Assembly (NCBI GenBank): GCA_002900995.3
Contig: CM035315.1
Span: forward strand, 2,968,012-3,032,011
Length of the DNA stretch: 64,000 nt
Origin: Ganoderma boninense
Taxonomy: Eukaryota; Basidiomycota; Agaricomycetes; Polyporales; Polyporaceae
Reading direction: 5' to 3'
The notes under the pieces were generated by a model that had not been told where the DNA came from, ran no database searches, and was given only the letters and a program-made list of their open reading frames with translations. The translations under genes were made by a program, and so were the position numbers. Below, in pieces: positions 11,376 through 21,727 of the stretch. The stretch's first letter is position 1; every line of letters begins with the position of its first letter.

Positions 11376-14300
11376 TTATAGCAGCTTAGTGTATACAAGG
11401 AGGCTGGCAGTATACCTTTTATGTTTCATCAGATCCTTATTGTTCAAGTTCACAACGTTGCCTATATATTCTACTTCTTCTCCCATTTCATATCCATCAT
11501 GATACCACACCCCTCCACATTTGTCAATAATTCTACATACAAAGTGGTTTGGAGAGAAATATATAATGCCACACAGCCTGTATAGATTATGATGTCCTGG
11601 TATTGTTATTTGAGATTCAACAGTTATATGAAGTTTGTACACTACACAACTAACAAAATTGGGAGGTTGTATGTAATTCAGTTGTTTGAACATAGGTCTA
11701 GCACAGTTTGGGCAAGGTTTTGTAGACTTCTGAACAGAGCACGCCTTGAACCATAGACTTACTAATCTGTCTTTATATGTACCCATCTTATTGAGCTGGT
11801 TTTTCCATAGAAACTTGTCAAAAGTCCATGTGATAGTATTCAAAGTAACAGCAACTCCTTGGTGGCGACAACTGCGACATTTATATTGTTTGGTTAACGT
11901 GTTAGTTGATGTTGCAAGCAGCTTTTGACACAAGGCATATAAATCAATGCCTTCACTCCCTGTGAAGCCAAGAGCAGGATCTTGTTGACCAATGTGACCT
12001 CTTATTATATCCTTACCACTTCTCAGAGTGTGTACAGCATTGGAACCCAGGCATTGCCTGAACATATCACCAATATATTCTAGCACTGTGTTATTATCTG
12101 GTATATCATTATGCCATGTTTCTTCACATTCCGTATAAACTGCAAGTAGTATAGTAAGCAGTGCATCATAGGCACAACTATGGTTGTTCCAAGGAAATCC
12201 TTTAAACTGACTTACTTGGATGCCATCTCTGTTATTATTAGAAAATTTGGCCTTTTTAGATTGCCTCTCCTGTGTACCGACATCTGTATTTTCCTGCATT
12301 AGCACACGCTTATTCAATTTCAACCCAGTATCTTGACTCATGGCAGGTAATTTTTGTGACCCTTTAGCAGGCACATAGTAGGATGCAGGGAATATGTCAA
12401 CAGGTGCCTTTTTAATAGGTTTTATCCCAGTTTTATTGTCAGGTATGATCTCCCAAGGCAAATTTGCATCTACTTCTTCTATTGGAAAAGGTTTACAATC
12501 TGTCCACTGAAGATCTTTGTGCATAGAGTTTGGGACATAAGTTTCACCTTTCCACTGCCTAAATGAATGGACAAGCTCACCTCTGGTAATACCTGTAACT
12601 TTTGTAGAACAATTTCCATTGTATCTGCGTTTCGTTATATCATCTAGAAGCTCAAGTTCTCTGAATTCCTGTCGTAGGTCTCCCGTTATACCTCCTGTAA
12701 GATACTTGTCATTAAAACCTTGTACAATTATAGTGCCTTCGAGGGTGGAGCCTCTCGATAGTGCAGTGTATATTGACTGGTGGCTGTTGGCACTGTGCAA
12801 GTCGACCACATTGTTAGGTCTTGTTCGTCCTTGAGATGCAAAGTCTGTCATAGCAAAGTTGGGAATCACGCTAACTTGTGTCCTGTTGATATACAATATG
12901 CTGCCATTGGGCATCTTGCACTTGATTTTTTGAGAGCTAGGAGTAATGGGCACCACATTCTCAGGAAGCCCATCAAGCTTGATAGGTGTAGGAGGGCAAG
13001 TTAGTCGGACAAACAGTGTTTCTAATGCATTTTTGGACTCATCTATTGGTCTTGAAGTCCAGCCAACAACCTCTGCCTCAGTACCATTAGTCACACAACA
13101 TTCTGTGGCCTCATTATACTTGATCATTACAGGCATACCAACACATAAAGACAGTTTACCTGGCCTGTTATCTGTCAAGTAATGGTCTAGGGCCCATAGC
13201 TGTTCTTGCAAGGCAGGGTTAATCAAGTTTGTCTTTTGTCTAGGATTGATAGCTTTTTTCTTGACAGCTCTTGACGCATCATCATCAACTTCACCACCAA
13301 ACTTGTCTACAGAGTAGAAATCAACTAGTTCTTGCTTGGAGTCTTGTGCAAATTGGGTTGATCCAAGTCTATTTAGTTCATCTCGATGGGAGTTAAACCT
13401 TGTAATTATAGACACATTGCGAAATCTTGATTGGTTTAATTTGGGTCTACCTACTCCTCTTCCAGCAATCCTAGTTTCTAATAATTCAATATCATTCCGA
13501 GTACACGCCCTACACCTAAGATTTTCTAAACACTTGCGTAGTTTGACATCTTCAGGAGACATAGATTTTTGGCGCATATTTTCTCTCAAAATAACAACAG
13601 TAGTAAACTGGTGCCATACTGCCTTGCCAATAGATGATTCTTGTTTTATATGGCTGTTAGTAGTATGTATAGTGTGGCCAACCTTGTAATCATACAGTGC
13701 AGAGCCTCCCATAGTAGGTGCAAGTTGAGCAAAGTCTCCTGCAAAAATCATGTTTATGCCACCAAAAGGCTGTCCATCATTTTTAAGTGCAGCACACATC
13801 CTGGAGCATATAGTGTACAGAGCATGACAGTCAACCATGCTGATTTCGTCAATAAACACATAGTCTACATTTTGCAGCTTAGCCCTAGCTTGGATCAGAG
13901 TTGATAAGACTTCTTTTTTGGCAGACCTATTGACTCCCAGCACCGAGTGGTAGGTAGACCCTCCAATTAACGCAGCAGCAGCACCAGTGGGAGCCAAGCA
14001 CATGAATCTATAGCTTTCTTTACGTTCTGAAAAAAAATAACCAAGGGCCTTAATGACTTGAGATTTACCAGTCCCTGCCATACCACCCAGGTACATTTTC
14101 AGCTGCTCTCCATTAGACTCTACAGCATGGTTGGCAACAATTCTAAATGCTCGTTCTTGCACTTCATTCAAACTAAACTTTGCTGCAGTGTCGTCGATAA
14201 GCTGTTGTGCTGCTTTGTTGCTAGCCTTGAAATCTTTGCTCAAAAAATAATTCTGTGCTACTATCTTGATTTGACCAGCATTTTTGTCATTTGGCACTTG

Positions 14301-17300
14301 GTTTTTAGCCTTTTCATTTTGGTCAGCTTGGGCATTTCTCTCATCCAATATAGACTGTCTTTTATCAGCAAGCAATTGTTTCCATTGTGATGCTGTACTG
14401 TCTTGGCTAAAGTTCATTTGCTTAGGAATCATATGAGGACGTTCATCATTCATTTTGTCTAGCCAACCAACAGCATGAACAGTTGTAGCAAGGGACTTTT
14501 GCTGACTTCGTCTAGTAAGTTCACGCGTGGTTGGCTCAGCCAAAGCTTCTGCAGCTGTAATCAACGCTTCTGATTCCTCATAGCAATTATCATATTCTTC
14601 TCTATAGTGTTGCATATCTATATCATCCAGTTCTTCCTTGTCTAAGTTGACGGGCATCTTATTTCCTTTTTCCATCTTTTTTCTCTGAGCAGAAAAATCA
14701 TCACGAGCATCATTACATTCATACTTGATCATAAAATTGTCCATAATCTGTTCTTGTCTAGGAGTGAATGTATGGCTAGTAAACACATTATGCCACAAAG
14801 TGTCCTTGTCTGGTCTTAGATCAGTGCCTGATCGCCAGGGTTTGAATAAGGTCAGCATTGTTAGGCAGTATTCTTCTCGACTTCCTCCTCCTTCTCGTCG
14901 TGGTATAGCACCTCCCACAAAATTAGGCACTAAACCTTGGCTATCATCAAGTAGTAACACATGATGTGTGTTATACTGAGGATGGTTTGGATGGAACTTC
15001 AAGTACTTGGGTTTCTTATTAGGTTCAAGTGACTGCTTATACAGTTCAACGTCTACTGCAAGAGCTTTGTTGGATTTAGTTGTCAACAACAGCTCATCTT
15101 CAGACTCTTCCTCTTCTTCAGCAAGTGGATGGGCTCCTCCTTTTAATTGTTGATCTTCATTATCCTCTTCAGCATATTCATAGTAGATGTCATCAGCAAC
15201 CTGTTGGTTTTGCTCTATAATATCCATGTTGTCCTCAATGTTATAATCGTTTTCAAAGTCACTGTCACATTCCACTTCATCAGGAGGGGTAGGTACAACA
15301 GGACGTCTGACTCTTTTTTTTCTAGCCATCTTTGTTTTATCATGCAGTCTTATCCAGTCATATAAGCATGTGTCTTCATATTCTACAGGTCTCCACATGT
15401 AGTCAATAACTGGAGATAAAGCAACTACTTGTTTTTGCTGTCCTGATTTTCTAATACCCAGCATGACTTTGGTTTTTTGATCATCTCCTAAGGCTGTAGA
15501 ATCGTCCCAGGCTTTCATAACTTCTGAAACATAGCTTTTCCAAAAGCATGTTTTAAACTTGTGGCCTGTATAGTGATCAGGATGCCTTAAAAGATACATT
15601 GCTGCCATAGGCCCTCCAATCTCTGAAGATGCAGTAAGAGCATTGACAATTTTAGTAATGATCGATCTTGCTTTGTCTCTAGTGGTCGATTTACTGCCCA
15701 GCAATTCCGTGTTACGCTCAAATACTTGCTGGATAGATTTAAACATAACATGTGTCTTTAAAGGAGTTTTGGTAATATAATCGGCTACATAAGCAATAAC
15801 GGATTTGATTGCTGTTCCGGACAATAGACTTGTGACATCATGGTTGCAACGCAGCATATATGAAACAGCAGGAGTAAAAGTATTCAGCCAAGCTTCACCC
15901 TTTTTCATAATAAGAGCTCCTGATTCAGGATCTACTGCTGTCTGTGGATATGTATCTCGTGGAAACCTAGCTTTGCACACACCTGTTTCAGGATCAGTGC
16001 AGCCTCGGTTGTCAAACTCACCTTTATTTTTCATATCTATAATAGGTACTTTATCAGCTTTCTTGCCTGTCCCGTGTTTACGATACTTTGATGGACGTTG
16101 TCGACAAATATGCCTGTTCGACTGATACAAAATCTCATTAACTTCTTCAACGTACATCTTCCACCATTGTGCATATGCTACGCAAGTTAGACATTTTTCT
16201 CGTTCTTTATCACTTGCATGTGAAATGGCACATTGTTCTGGAGATGGCTTTGGCAAAGTCTCTGTAGGACAAATATAGGCAGTATCAGTTTCTTTTCTCT
16301 TCTGTATATTTGCAGCAACAGTATCCATTGTGTCCCTAATAAATTCACCTTGATGTACACCTTCAAGATACTCAACCATTGCTGCCTGAAAGTCAGAAGA
16401 TGGATCCATTATCCTGTTGTGGATTTCCTGAGGACTTAACGAATTTTTAATCCATATAAGCATATGTAGATGTAGAGTAAGACGTCCCTGTTGTTCTACA
16501 GTGCCATAATACCCAGACGTTTCTCCATATAAGCCAGGTTTATCTAAGCCTACACCAAGAACATGCTTAATAAACATGTCTACCATGACCTTAAAAAATC
16601 TAGCACCGGCAACAGGGTTGTTGGCAATTAGATTCATGCGCTCAGTTTTATCTCTAAATTCTGGAATGAACTCCTGATTGGTATCTGCAAAATACAATGC
16701 CAATGGATGCTTGACATCTGCAGGTGCAAATGTCACAAACCATGAAGGAGCTCCTAGGAAAGAGACTAAAGACCATATTTCATTGCACATATATTTTTTA
16801 CTTGTCACCGAGCCTTGCACTTTATAATTAACATGATCCAAATCAGACAATAGTCGAAAACATTTTTTCTCATCTTCAGTTTCAGGCTTGACGCTACCAA
16901 GCTTCATACGTTCAATGAGGCTGGCTAGTACACGTTCATTGATAGTCATTAGTCTTTGTGCAACATCTTGAAACTTGTTTTTGTCTGCTAGTAAATAGCC
17001 GGCTGTTGTAGAGCTCTTGATTTGTTCATGATTCAAAGCAACTAATGGAAATAAAGGCTCCAGTTGGAATCGTTTATCGTGATACATTAACAGCTGCTCC
17101 TTACGTTTTTGTTCAGACACTTTACGGCTACTATTTACATTTCCCATTCCACCTAGGCCATAAGGAAACAACCAAGGAAACATTTGATGAAAGTGAGGGC
17201 AAGCGTGAGGGCAAGGGCGAAAGCAAGGATGAGAGTAAAGGTGAGGGCGAGAAGGACATTTTGCAGGTGTAGGTGCATGAGTGCAAATTGAAGTTGAGCA

Positions 17301-17564
17301 TGCAGTTGCGCTCGTGGTCGAGGCTGTGGTTGGGGGTAAGGCTGTGGTAGCATAGATGAGGGAGGAGGCATAGTCGAGGGTGAGGGCATAGTTGAGGGCC
17401 AGGATGACAGCACATGAGCATGTTGTTGGAGCACGGATTTTGGGCAAGCGAGCGCCTGCTCGCTGGAAGTTTCCGATGCACAATACGGAGCGGGATTGTA
17501 CTATTTTGTAGCTCATCCGTTTGCCTCTGTACCACGATGACGGTACAGGACAACCGGAATTCAC
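11376..17564 (-). CDS. Helitron Rep/helicase fused to USP-like protease
   Basis: An uninterrupted frame of 2062 codons. Residues 1-120 are low-complexity and probably not native. The Helitron-like N domain starts at FPWLFPYGLGG (about 125). The Rep HUH motif is LHLHMLIWI (about 365) and the paired-tyrosine motif is YVADYITK (about 592). An acidic linker lies at about 770-830. The PIF1-type SF1 helicase has Walker A GMAGTGKS (about 1162), DEIS, GDFAQLAP, LRENMRQ, FASQGRT and YTALSRG. The last 280 residues look like a ubiquitin-specific protease: Cys box WNNHSCAYDALLTIL (about 1796), CRSC and CPNC pairs forming a zinc ribbon, and His box NHFVCRIID with WYHDGYE (about 2010-2020). All catalytic motifs look intact, so this may be a recently active rolling-circle transposon. 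The start is uncertain, and the upstream DUF6570-type region seems lost. Confidence 0.93.
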   Translation of the reverse strand: MNSGCPVPSSWYRGKRMSYKIVQSRSVLCIGNFQRAGARLPKIRAPTTCSCAVILALNYALTLDYASSLIYATTALPPTTASTTSATACSTSICTHAPTPAKCPSRPHLYSHPCFRPCPHACPHFHQMFPWLFPYGLGGMGNVNSSRKVSEQKRKEQLLMYHDKRFQLEPLFPLVALNHEQIKSSTTAGYLLADKNKFQDVAQRLMTINERVLASLIERMKLGSVKPETEDEKKCFRLLSDLDHVNYKVQGSVTSKKYMCNEIWSLVSFLGAPSWFVTFAPADVKHPLALYFADTNQEFIPEFRDKTERMNLIANNPVAGARFFKVMVDMFIKHVLGVGLDKPGLYGETSGYYGTVEQQGRLTLHLHMLIWIKNSLSPQEIHNRIMDPSSDFQAAMVEYLEGVHQGEFIRDTMDTVAANIQKRKETDTAYICPTETLPKPSPEQCAISHASDKEREKCLTCVAYAQWWKMYVEEVNEILYQSNRHICRQRPSKYRKHGTGKKADKVPIIDMKNKGEFDNRGCTDPETGVCKARFPRDTYPQTAVDPESGALIMKKGEAWLNTFTPAVSYMLRCNHDVTSLLSGTAIKSVIAYVADYITKTPLKTHVMFKSIQQVFERNTELLGSKSTTRDKARSIITKIVNALTASSEIGGPMAAMYLLRHPDHYTGHKFKTCFWKSYVSEVMKAWDDSTALGDDQKTKVMLGIRKSGQQKQVVALSPVIDYMWRPVEYEDTCLYDWIRLHDKTKMARKKRVRRPVVPTPPDEVECDSDFENDYNIEDNMDIIEQNQQVADDIYYEYAEEDNEDQQLKGGAHPLAEEEEESEDELLLTTKSNKALAVDVELYKQSLEPNKKPKYLKFHPNHPQYNTHHVLLLDDSQGLVPNFVGGAIPRREGGGSREEYCLTMLTLFKPWRSGTDLRPDKDTLWHNVFTSHTFTPRQEQIMDNFMIKYECNDARDDFSAQRKKMEKGNKMPVNLDKEELDDIDMQHYREEYDNCYEESEALITAAEALAEPTTRELTRRSQQKSLATTVHAVGWLDKMNDERPHMIPKQMNFSQDSTASQWKQLLADKRQSILDERNAQADQNEKAKNQVPNDKNAGQIKIVAQNYFLSKDFKASNKAAQQLIDDTAAKFSLNEVQERAFRIVANHAVESNGEQLKMYLGGMAGTGKSQVIKALGYFFSERKESYRFMCLAPTGAAAALIGGSTYHSVLGVNRSAKKEVLSTLIQARAKLQNVDYVFIDEISMVDCHALYTICSRMCAALKNDGQPFGGINMIFAGDFAQLAPTMGGSALYDYKVGHTIHTTNSHIKQESSIGKAVWHQFTTVVILRENMRQKSMSPEDVKLRKCLENLRCRACTRNDIELLETRIAGRGVGRPKLNQSRFRNVSIITRFNSHRDELNRLGSTQFAQDSKQELVDFYSVDKFGGEVDDDASRAVKKKAINPRQKTNLINPALQEQLWALDHYLTDNRPGKLSLCVGMPVMIKYNEATECCVTNGTEAEVVGWTSRPIDESKNALETLFVRLTCPPTPIKLDGLPENVVPITPSSQKIKCKMPNGSILYINRTQVSVIPNFAMTDFASQGRTRPNNVVDLHSANSHQSIYTALSRGSTLEGTIIVQGFNDKYLTGGITGDLRQEFRELELLDDITKRRYNGNCSTKVTGITRGELVHSFRQWKGETYVPNSMHKDLQWTDCKPFPIEEVDANLPWEIIPDNKTGIKPIKKAPVDIFPASYYVPAKGSQKLPAMSQDTGLKLNKRVLMQENTDVGTQERQSKKAKFSNNNRDGIQVSQFKGFPWNNHSCAYDALLTILLAVYTECEETWHNDIPDNNTVLEYIGDMFRQCLGSNAVHTLRSGKDIIRGHIGQQDPALGFTGSEGIDLYALCQKLLATSTNTLTKQYKCRSCRHQGVAVTLNTITWTFDKFLWKNQLNKMGTYKDRLVSLWFKACSVQKSTKPCPNCARPMFKQLNYIQPPNFVSCVVYKLHITVESQITIPGHHNLYRLCGIIYFSPNHFVCRIIDKCGGVWYHDGYEMGEEVEYIGNVVNLNNKDLMKHKRYTASLLVYTKLL
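17170..17345. repeat. Purine-rich low-complexity tract
   Basis: Imperfect GAGGGCAAG / GTGAGGGCGA repeats lie exactly where the native N-terminus of the Helitron protein should be. The tract is open in several frames, which probably extends the ORF artificially upstream of the conserved FPWLFPYG motif. Confidence 0.6.
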
Positions 17565-17646
17565 TCGCTTTCACTGCCCTGCTCGACCTCCGATGGTTTT
17601 TCCAACACATGTAGGTGTGGGTGCATGGGCATGTGGGCACAGATGC

Positions 17647-17800
17647 TAAGGCTGAACGTAGGTACGAATCACAACACGGATCAACCTAGACCGCCCCGGC
17701 ACCTAACCCGTAGGTCTGCGATCTGTAGGTTTAGGTACTCGCGGTACGGGTCAGGCGCGGATCTGAATCAGAGCTTCAGAAAACACATAACCTGTTCTAG
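17647..17800. mobile_element. Terminus of hAT-like MITE (partial)
   Basis: TAAGGCTGAACGTAGGT at 17647 matches the terminal repeat of the MITE at 719-1249 with one difference. It is followed by similar internal words such as GGATCTGAATCAGA. No matching opposite terminus or 8-bp duplication is visible, so it is truncated. The right edge is approximate. Confidence 0.55.
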
Positions 17801-18013
17801 GCCACCTGGACTTCGGACATCTGAAATTGCACACAAAGAGGAGTATTTAGGCATACAGCATAGTGTCATATTCATAAGTGTGCAAGCATATGTATGTAGC
17901 ATTGGTAGTAGTAGAACACGACAGTCACATATGTACGGCAGGAAGGCGCTCACACAGAACTTCGACTGTTCCCAGCCACCAATCTAAGCACCAACCTCGC
18001 GCGAGGGCCTCAT

Positions 18014-19073
18014 CTACTCATACACAACGAATCCGCCGGCAATAAGGGCCTCCTCCTCAGCATCTGACTCCGGTTCCTCAGAGCTGTCTGTATCGTAGAA
18101 GGTAGATGCGGAGGCCGAGTCATCGAGAAGTGTAGCTGAGGAGACCGTATCGGTGGACATCGCCGGCTCGGAGCGAGCACTGCCACCCATTGGCTGGGGC
18201 GCCGTACGAGGACCGAGACGCAGACAATCAAAGCAGGGGCGGCAAAGGTACTGATAGCCGAGGAATATAGACTTTGACAGATCTTGTGAGTGATGTGGAC
18301 GCGACGTGGGGACAGGGAGATGACGTACGCGGGGCAGGATGAAGCGCATCTCACCAACGAGAACCTCCAGCTCGTGATTGACGCTCTCACCGCGAGACCG
18401 GCGCGCGATCATGAAGAGCTCGTCCGCGAAAAAGAGGAAGAGGTCCGATGTGGCGTCGCGCGGTTCACGTGTGATGGTGCAGAGAATGAGGGCGACGTGG
18501 AGGATGAGGTTGCGAGCGCGAGCGGTAGCATCACATGTTTGCGCGGGAGTGACTTGGAGATGCTCGATCCAGCGGTCCCAGTATGAGACATGGGGAGAGC
18601 TGACGTGATCTGCAGCTGGAATGCCCATCTACGATGCCCGACATGTTAGTCTCCTTGAGCGTGGATGAGAGTGCAAAGGGAGTGCTTACCGTAAAGGTGG
18701 AAGTCGGGCAATCTAACATTACGATGATGAACTCGGCGTGAAAGACATTGGGGTCGTCGCGAGAGCGATAGAGTGGGAGGTGAAGGACGATTGGGGCGAC
18801 AATGTGATCGTTGCACATGCTGGAGATTGGAAGTCTGTGAGGTGGACGCGGGGGTGGAACTGGTGCAGAGAGAAGTTGGGTGAAAATTGGGCTCTGGGCA
18901 GGAAGCGGTCAGTCTATGTGCTCTGGGGTTGCTCCGAGGCCCCTAGGCAAGAGGGCGCGATTCACGTTCGGAAACTTCGGGTGGGCGAGCGTTGTCCAGT
19001 GGGATGCGGGACCCCAAATGATAGAAGAATCCGAGATAGCGACAGTACTCACATGGTAGTCAGGATTGCGCAT
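18014..19073 (-). CDS. Unrecognised protein, three exons
   Basis: Model: exon 1 19053-19073 (MRNPDYH), exon 2 18690-18893, exon 3 18014-18628, giving about 279 aa. The introns are 18894-19052 (GTGAGT ... CCCAG) and 18629-18689 (GTAAGC ... GTAG, 61 nt), both phase 0. The frame across exon 2 (IVAPIVLHLPLYRSRDDPNV) and exon 3 (HVSSPHVSYWDRWIEHLQVT) looks strongly coding. Residues about 110-190 are helical (ARARNLILHVALILCTITRE, then DLFLFFADELFMIARR). The C-terminal 50 residues are acidic and Ser-rich (SSEEPESDAEEEA). No signal peptide, zinc motif or catalytic motif is seen. Exon 1 is the least certain part. It looks like a host gene rather than repeat-derived sequence. Confidence 0.55.
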
Positions 19074-20449
19074 TTTTGGTCTGGAGCGATACTCGCCCGA
19101 ACACGTAGAGAGACTGCGGGAGCGGAGTCGCGTCTGGAGAGGCAAGGCAAGAGCGGACTGTATTTCGAAATGCGAGTCGGCTTGTGTTGGGTGAGCGGGA
19201 AACGGGACCCCGCGGTCACGAATGCTGAGTAGCGGAGTGGTCGATATAATTTGTTCGAGGGTTCCCGTGCACAGGGGGGAGGGGCAGCGGACTCGCGTTC
19301 GGAGAGGTTGGATAGGACGTGGCTTGGTTGGCGGGTTGGTTGGTCGGGATACGGAGAGCCGTGCCATTCAGGTGATGGTGAAAACAAAAGAACTCACCAG
19401 TACAGTGTAGCTCCAACGATTGAGTATGGCAGCGTTGAGAGGCCGCGTAGAATGCCTCGAGGCATGGCACGCATGAGGTACCAGACAGCGCGCTGCACGT
19501 AGGACTTGCCCGAGTAGGCCTAGGGTGGGGGTCGCGGGCGCTTCAGTGCGAGATAACGATCGTAGCTCGCATCCGCAGCAGCTAGGTCGATCGGGGAAGT
19601 AGCAAGTTGTTGCGGGTCAAGGGCGTAGGATGAATGAGCGGGGATACATCATGAGGATAGTCCTGGATTGTATGGCGTCGTGTACATGTGTGCAAAACGA
19701 ACATGTGCGCTCATTGAAACTTCCCCGTGGGCGAAAGAAGCATCACGGTAGGCGCCGCGGCCGGGCAGGCGCAAAGTGGTTCATTTCTCCCCAGCTAAAT
19801 GGCCATGGCCATGTCAATACCTCTTCCCACTCCCGCTCACTATCTGTCCCCGCAAATTTTCAGTCAGCTGTTCGGAAATCGGCCCTATGGGCTCCAGTGC
19901 AACCATGCGTCCTGGCCTCGAGGTTAGGGAGTCAGGGTTCGAATGCGGTGAACCTCAGTCATTTCTGTTATCTCACCGTGCAATGCGCAAGACTAACGCA
20001 TTTGCATGACAGGGCACGTTGTTTGAAGTCATGAGCAGACGGCGCGCCGTCTCCTCCATCCGGTAGTCCCAACGGAGGGTGGGTTTGACATGTCGGGTCA
20101 GCAAGCTCATGCGGATGGTGAGTTATTGTTCCGCAGCGCATTTCCCGTCCTGTTAAGGTACTTTGAATAGGGTGCGTGGTGACTGCCTGGGTCCTCAAGA
20201 TCGCGGCGTCGGGCTCGGGGGACGAGGAGAGGACGGATGAGCCGTTAGCATCCACAGAACGTCGGACACCCGTATGCCGCTGCCCCCAAACACCCCACGC
20301 TAAGTCGCTTCGAGTTTGCGAGACCTTCGTGAGGGGTATATATTCCCCCAGGACACTCGGTAAGTCTCCAACCGACCCCCCGTTTGGTTCTCACTCTATT
20401 GTCCGCATCTTCTCGTCTCATCCCTCTCCCAACCTTTCTTTCAGCACCA
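19074..20449. other. Intergenic, no gene supported
   Basis: About 1.4 kb between the gene above and the hAT relic. It contains only short overlapping ORFs without coding character. It probably holds the promoter of the gene at 18014-19073 and the 5' end of the hAT element, but I could not find paired terminal repeats. Confidence 0.45.
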
Positions 20450-21727
20450 TGTCGTCCGATCACGCCGCATCTAAACACCGTCTCTCGCGCCGGTCTTCGC
20501 TTCCACCCAACGACGGTTTGCAGGAACCGTCGAAGAAGGCGCGCGAGGACTCTGCGCATGTGGAGCACGAGCTGTCGGGTGCGTCGTCTTCTGAGGAGGA
20601 CATTTATATCCCTCCTGCCGATCCTGCGGTGTCGGAAGTGTCCGGCGCGTCCGGCGCAGAGGGCAACAACGACGACGGAGACAGCGACACAGTTGGCACG
20701 ATCACCGCGCGAGCTAGGCAGGTTGCGGTGAGGAACCGTACTGGAGGCCCGACGAAGTGGGACGCAGACGCGAAGCGCGCCCGCTACCTCGAAAAGTACG
20801 GTCAAATGACACCTGAGGCAGCTCTGGGTGAGTTTTTTTTTATTTGTGCACGTTCACTTACTGTGAGGAACCTTGACTGATTCCATTTCCCTTTACCCGC
20901 CAGCGAAACTCGTGAAGGCTTGGCGCTCACCGGCCTACCAGCACTTCAAGTTCCCCATCGTCGTGACGGACGAGGACGAAATGGTTTATCACCATTTCAT
21001 CTGCAAGGAGTACGTCCCCTCGCGTTCTACTTACTTACTTTGTGCTAATGCGTGATCCGACGCTCAGTCATCCCAGCATCTATCTCGACCGCATCGCGCA
21101 TGAGGACTCGACCTCAAACCTCTTACGCCACGTCCGGACTTGCGAGCCGACCGAGACACCCGAGTCGGAGACACTCACTGCGTACGCGGCGGGTATGACG
21201 TACTCGAAAGCGAGATTTAGATACTATCTCGCCCTCTGGTGTGCTCGCCGTCACCGGCCGTTCAGCGTGGTCGAGGACCCCGAATTCTGACGCGCAATCT
21301 GGATGCTCTATGGCCGCGCCGAAATCCCGTCGCGCATCAGCGTCTCGCGCGACATCCAACACCTCCTGGAGCATGCGCATGGCAATCTCATCGCCCGGCT
21401 TGCGGTGCACCTCTGTCTTTCCGTTATGTGAAACCTGCGCAGCATCCTAACTTTTCTGGTTGACAGGCCCTCCCTGGGAAAATCCACCTTTGCGTTGACA
21501 GTTGGACGTCTCCGAACTTCATGTCGTTTTTGGGCGTTACCGCGCACTGGGGTGATGGGGACGGACTGGAGCACGTAACACTCGACTTCATCAGGTACGC
21601 TTGGACACGCGACATTTTTATTTGATGGCACTAACTGCTCCATTCTAGGCTCAACAAAGCACACAAGGGCTCCTACCTGGCGGAGAAACTGGCCAAGTCT
21701 CTGCGAGAATATGGCATCGAGGAGAAG
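20450..21727 (+). pseudogene. hAT-family transposase, 5' exons only
   Basis: Exons: 20450-20827, 20904-21009, 21068-21404, 21467-21594 and 21649-21727, with 54-76 nt GT-AG introns that keep one frame. The product starts with a disordered Ser/Glu-rich region. Then come helical segments (AKLVKAWRSPAYQHFKFPIV, AYAAGMTYSKARFRYYLALW) and the start of the RNase H-like core. That core, IHLCVDSWTSPN followed by FLGVTAHW, carries the first catalytic Asp of hAT enzymes. A TGA stop interrupts exon 3 at 21288. Coding ends at LREYGIEEK before a donor-like GTGAGC, and the rest of the core and the hATC dimerisation domain are absent. It is therefore a truncated, inactive transposase gene. Confidence 0.72.

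Noticed and set aside
11260..17700. Exact Helitron TC and CTRR termini
   Set aside because: No hairpin plus CTRR end or AT target junction could be chosen reliably by eye.
19930..19955. tRNA-like GGGTTCGAATGC
   Set aside because: The T-loop-like word has no plausible acceptor, D or anticodon arms upstream.
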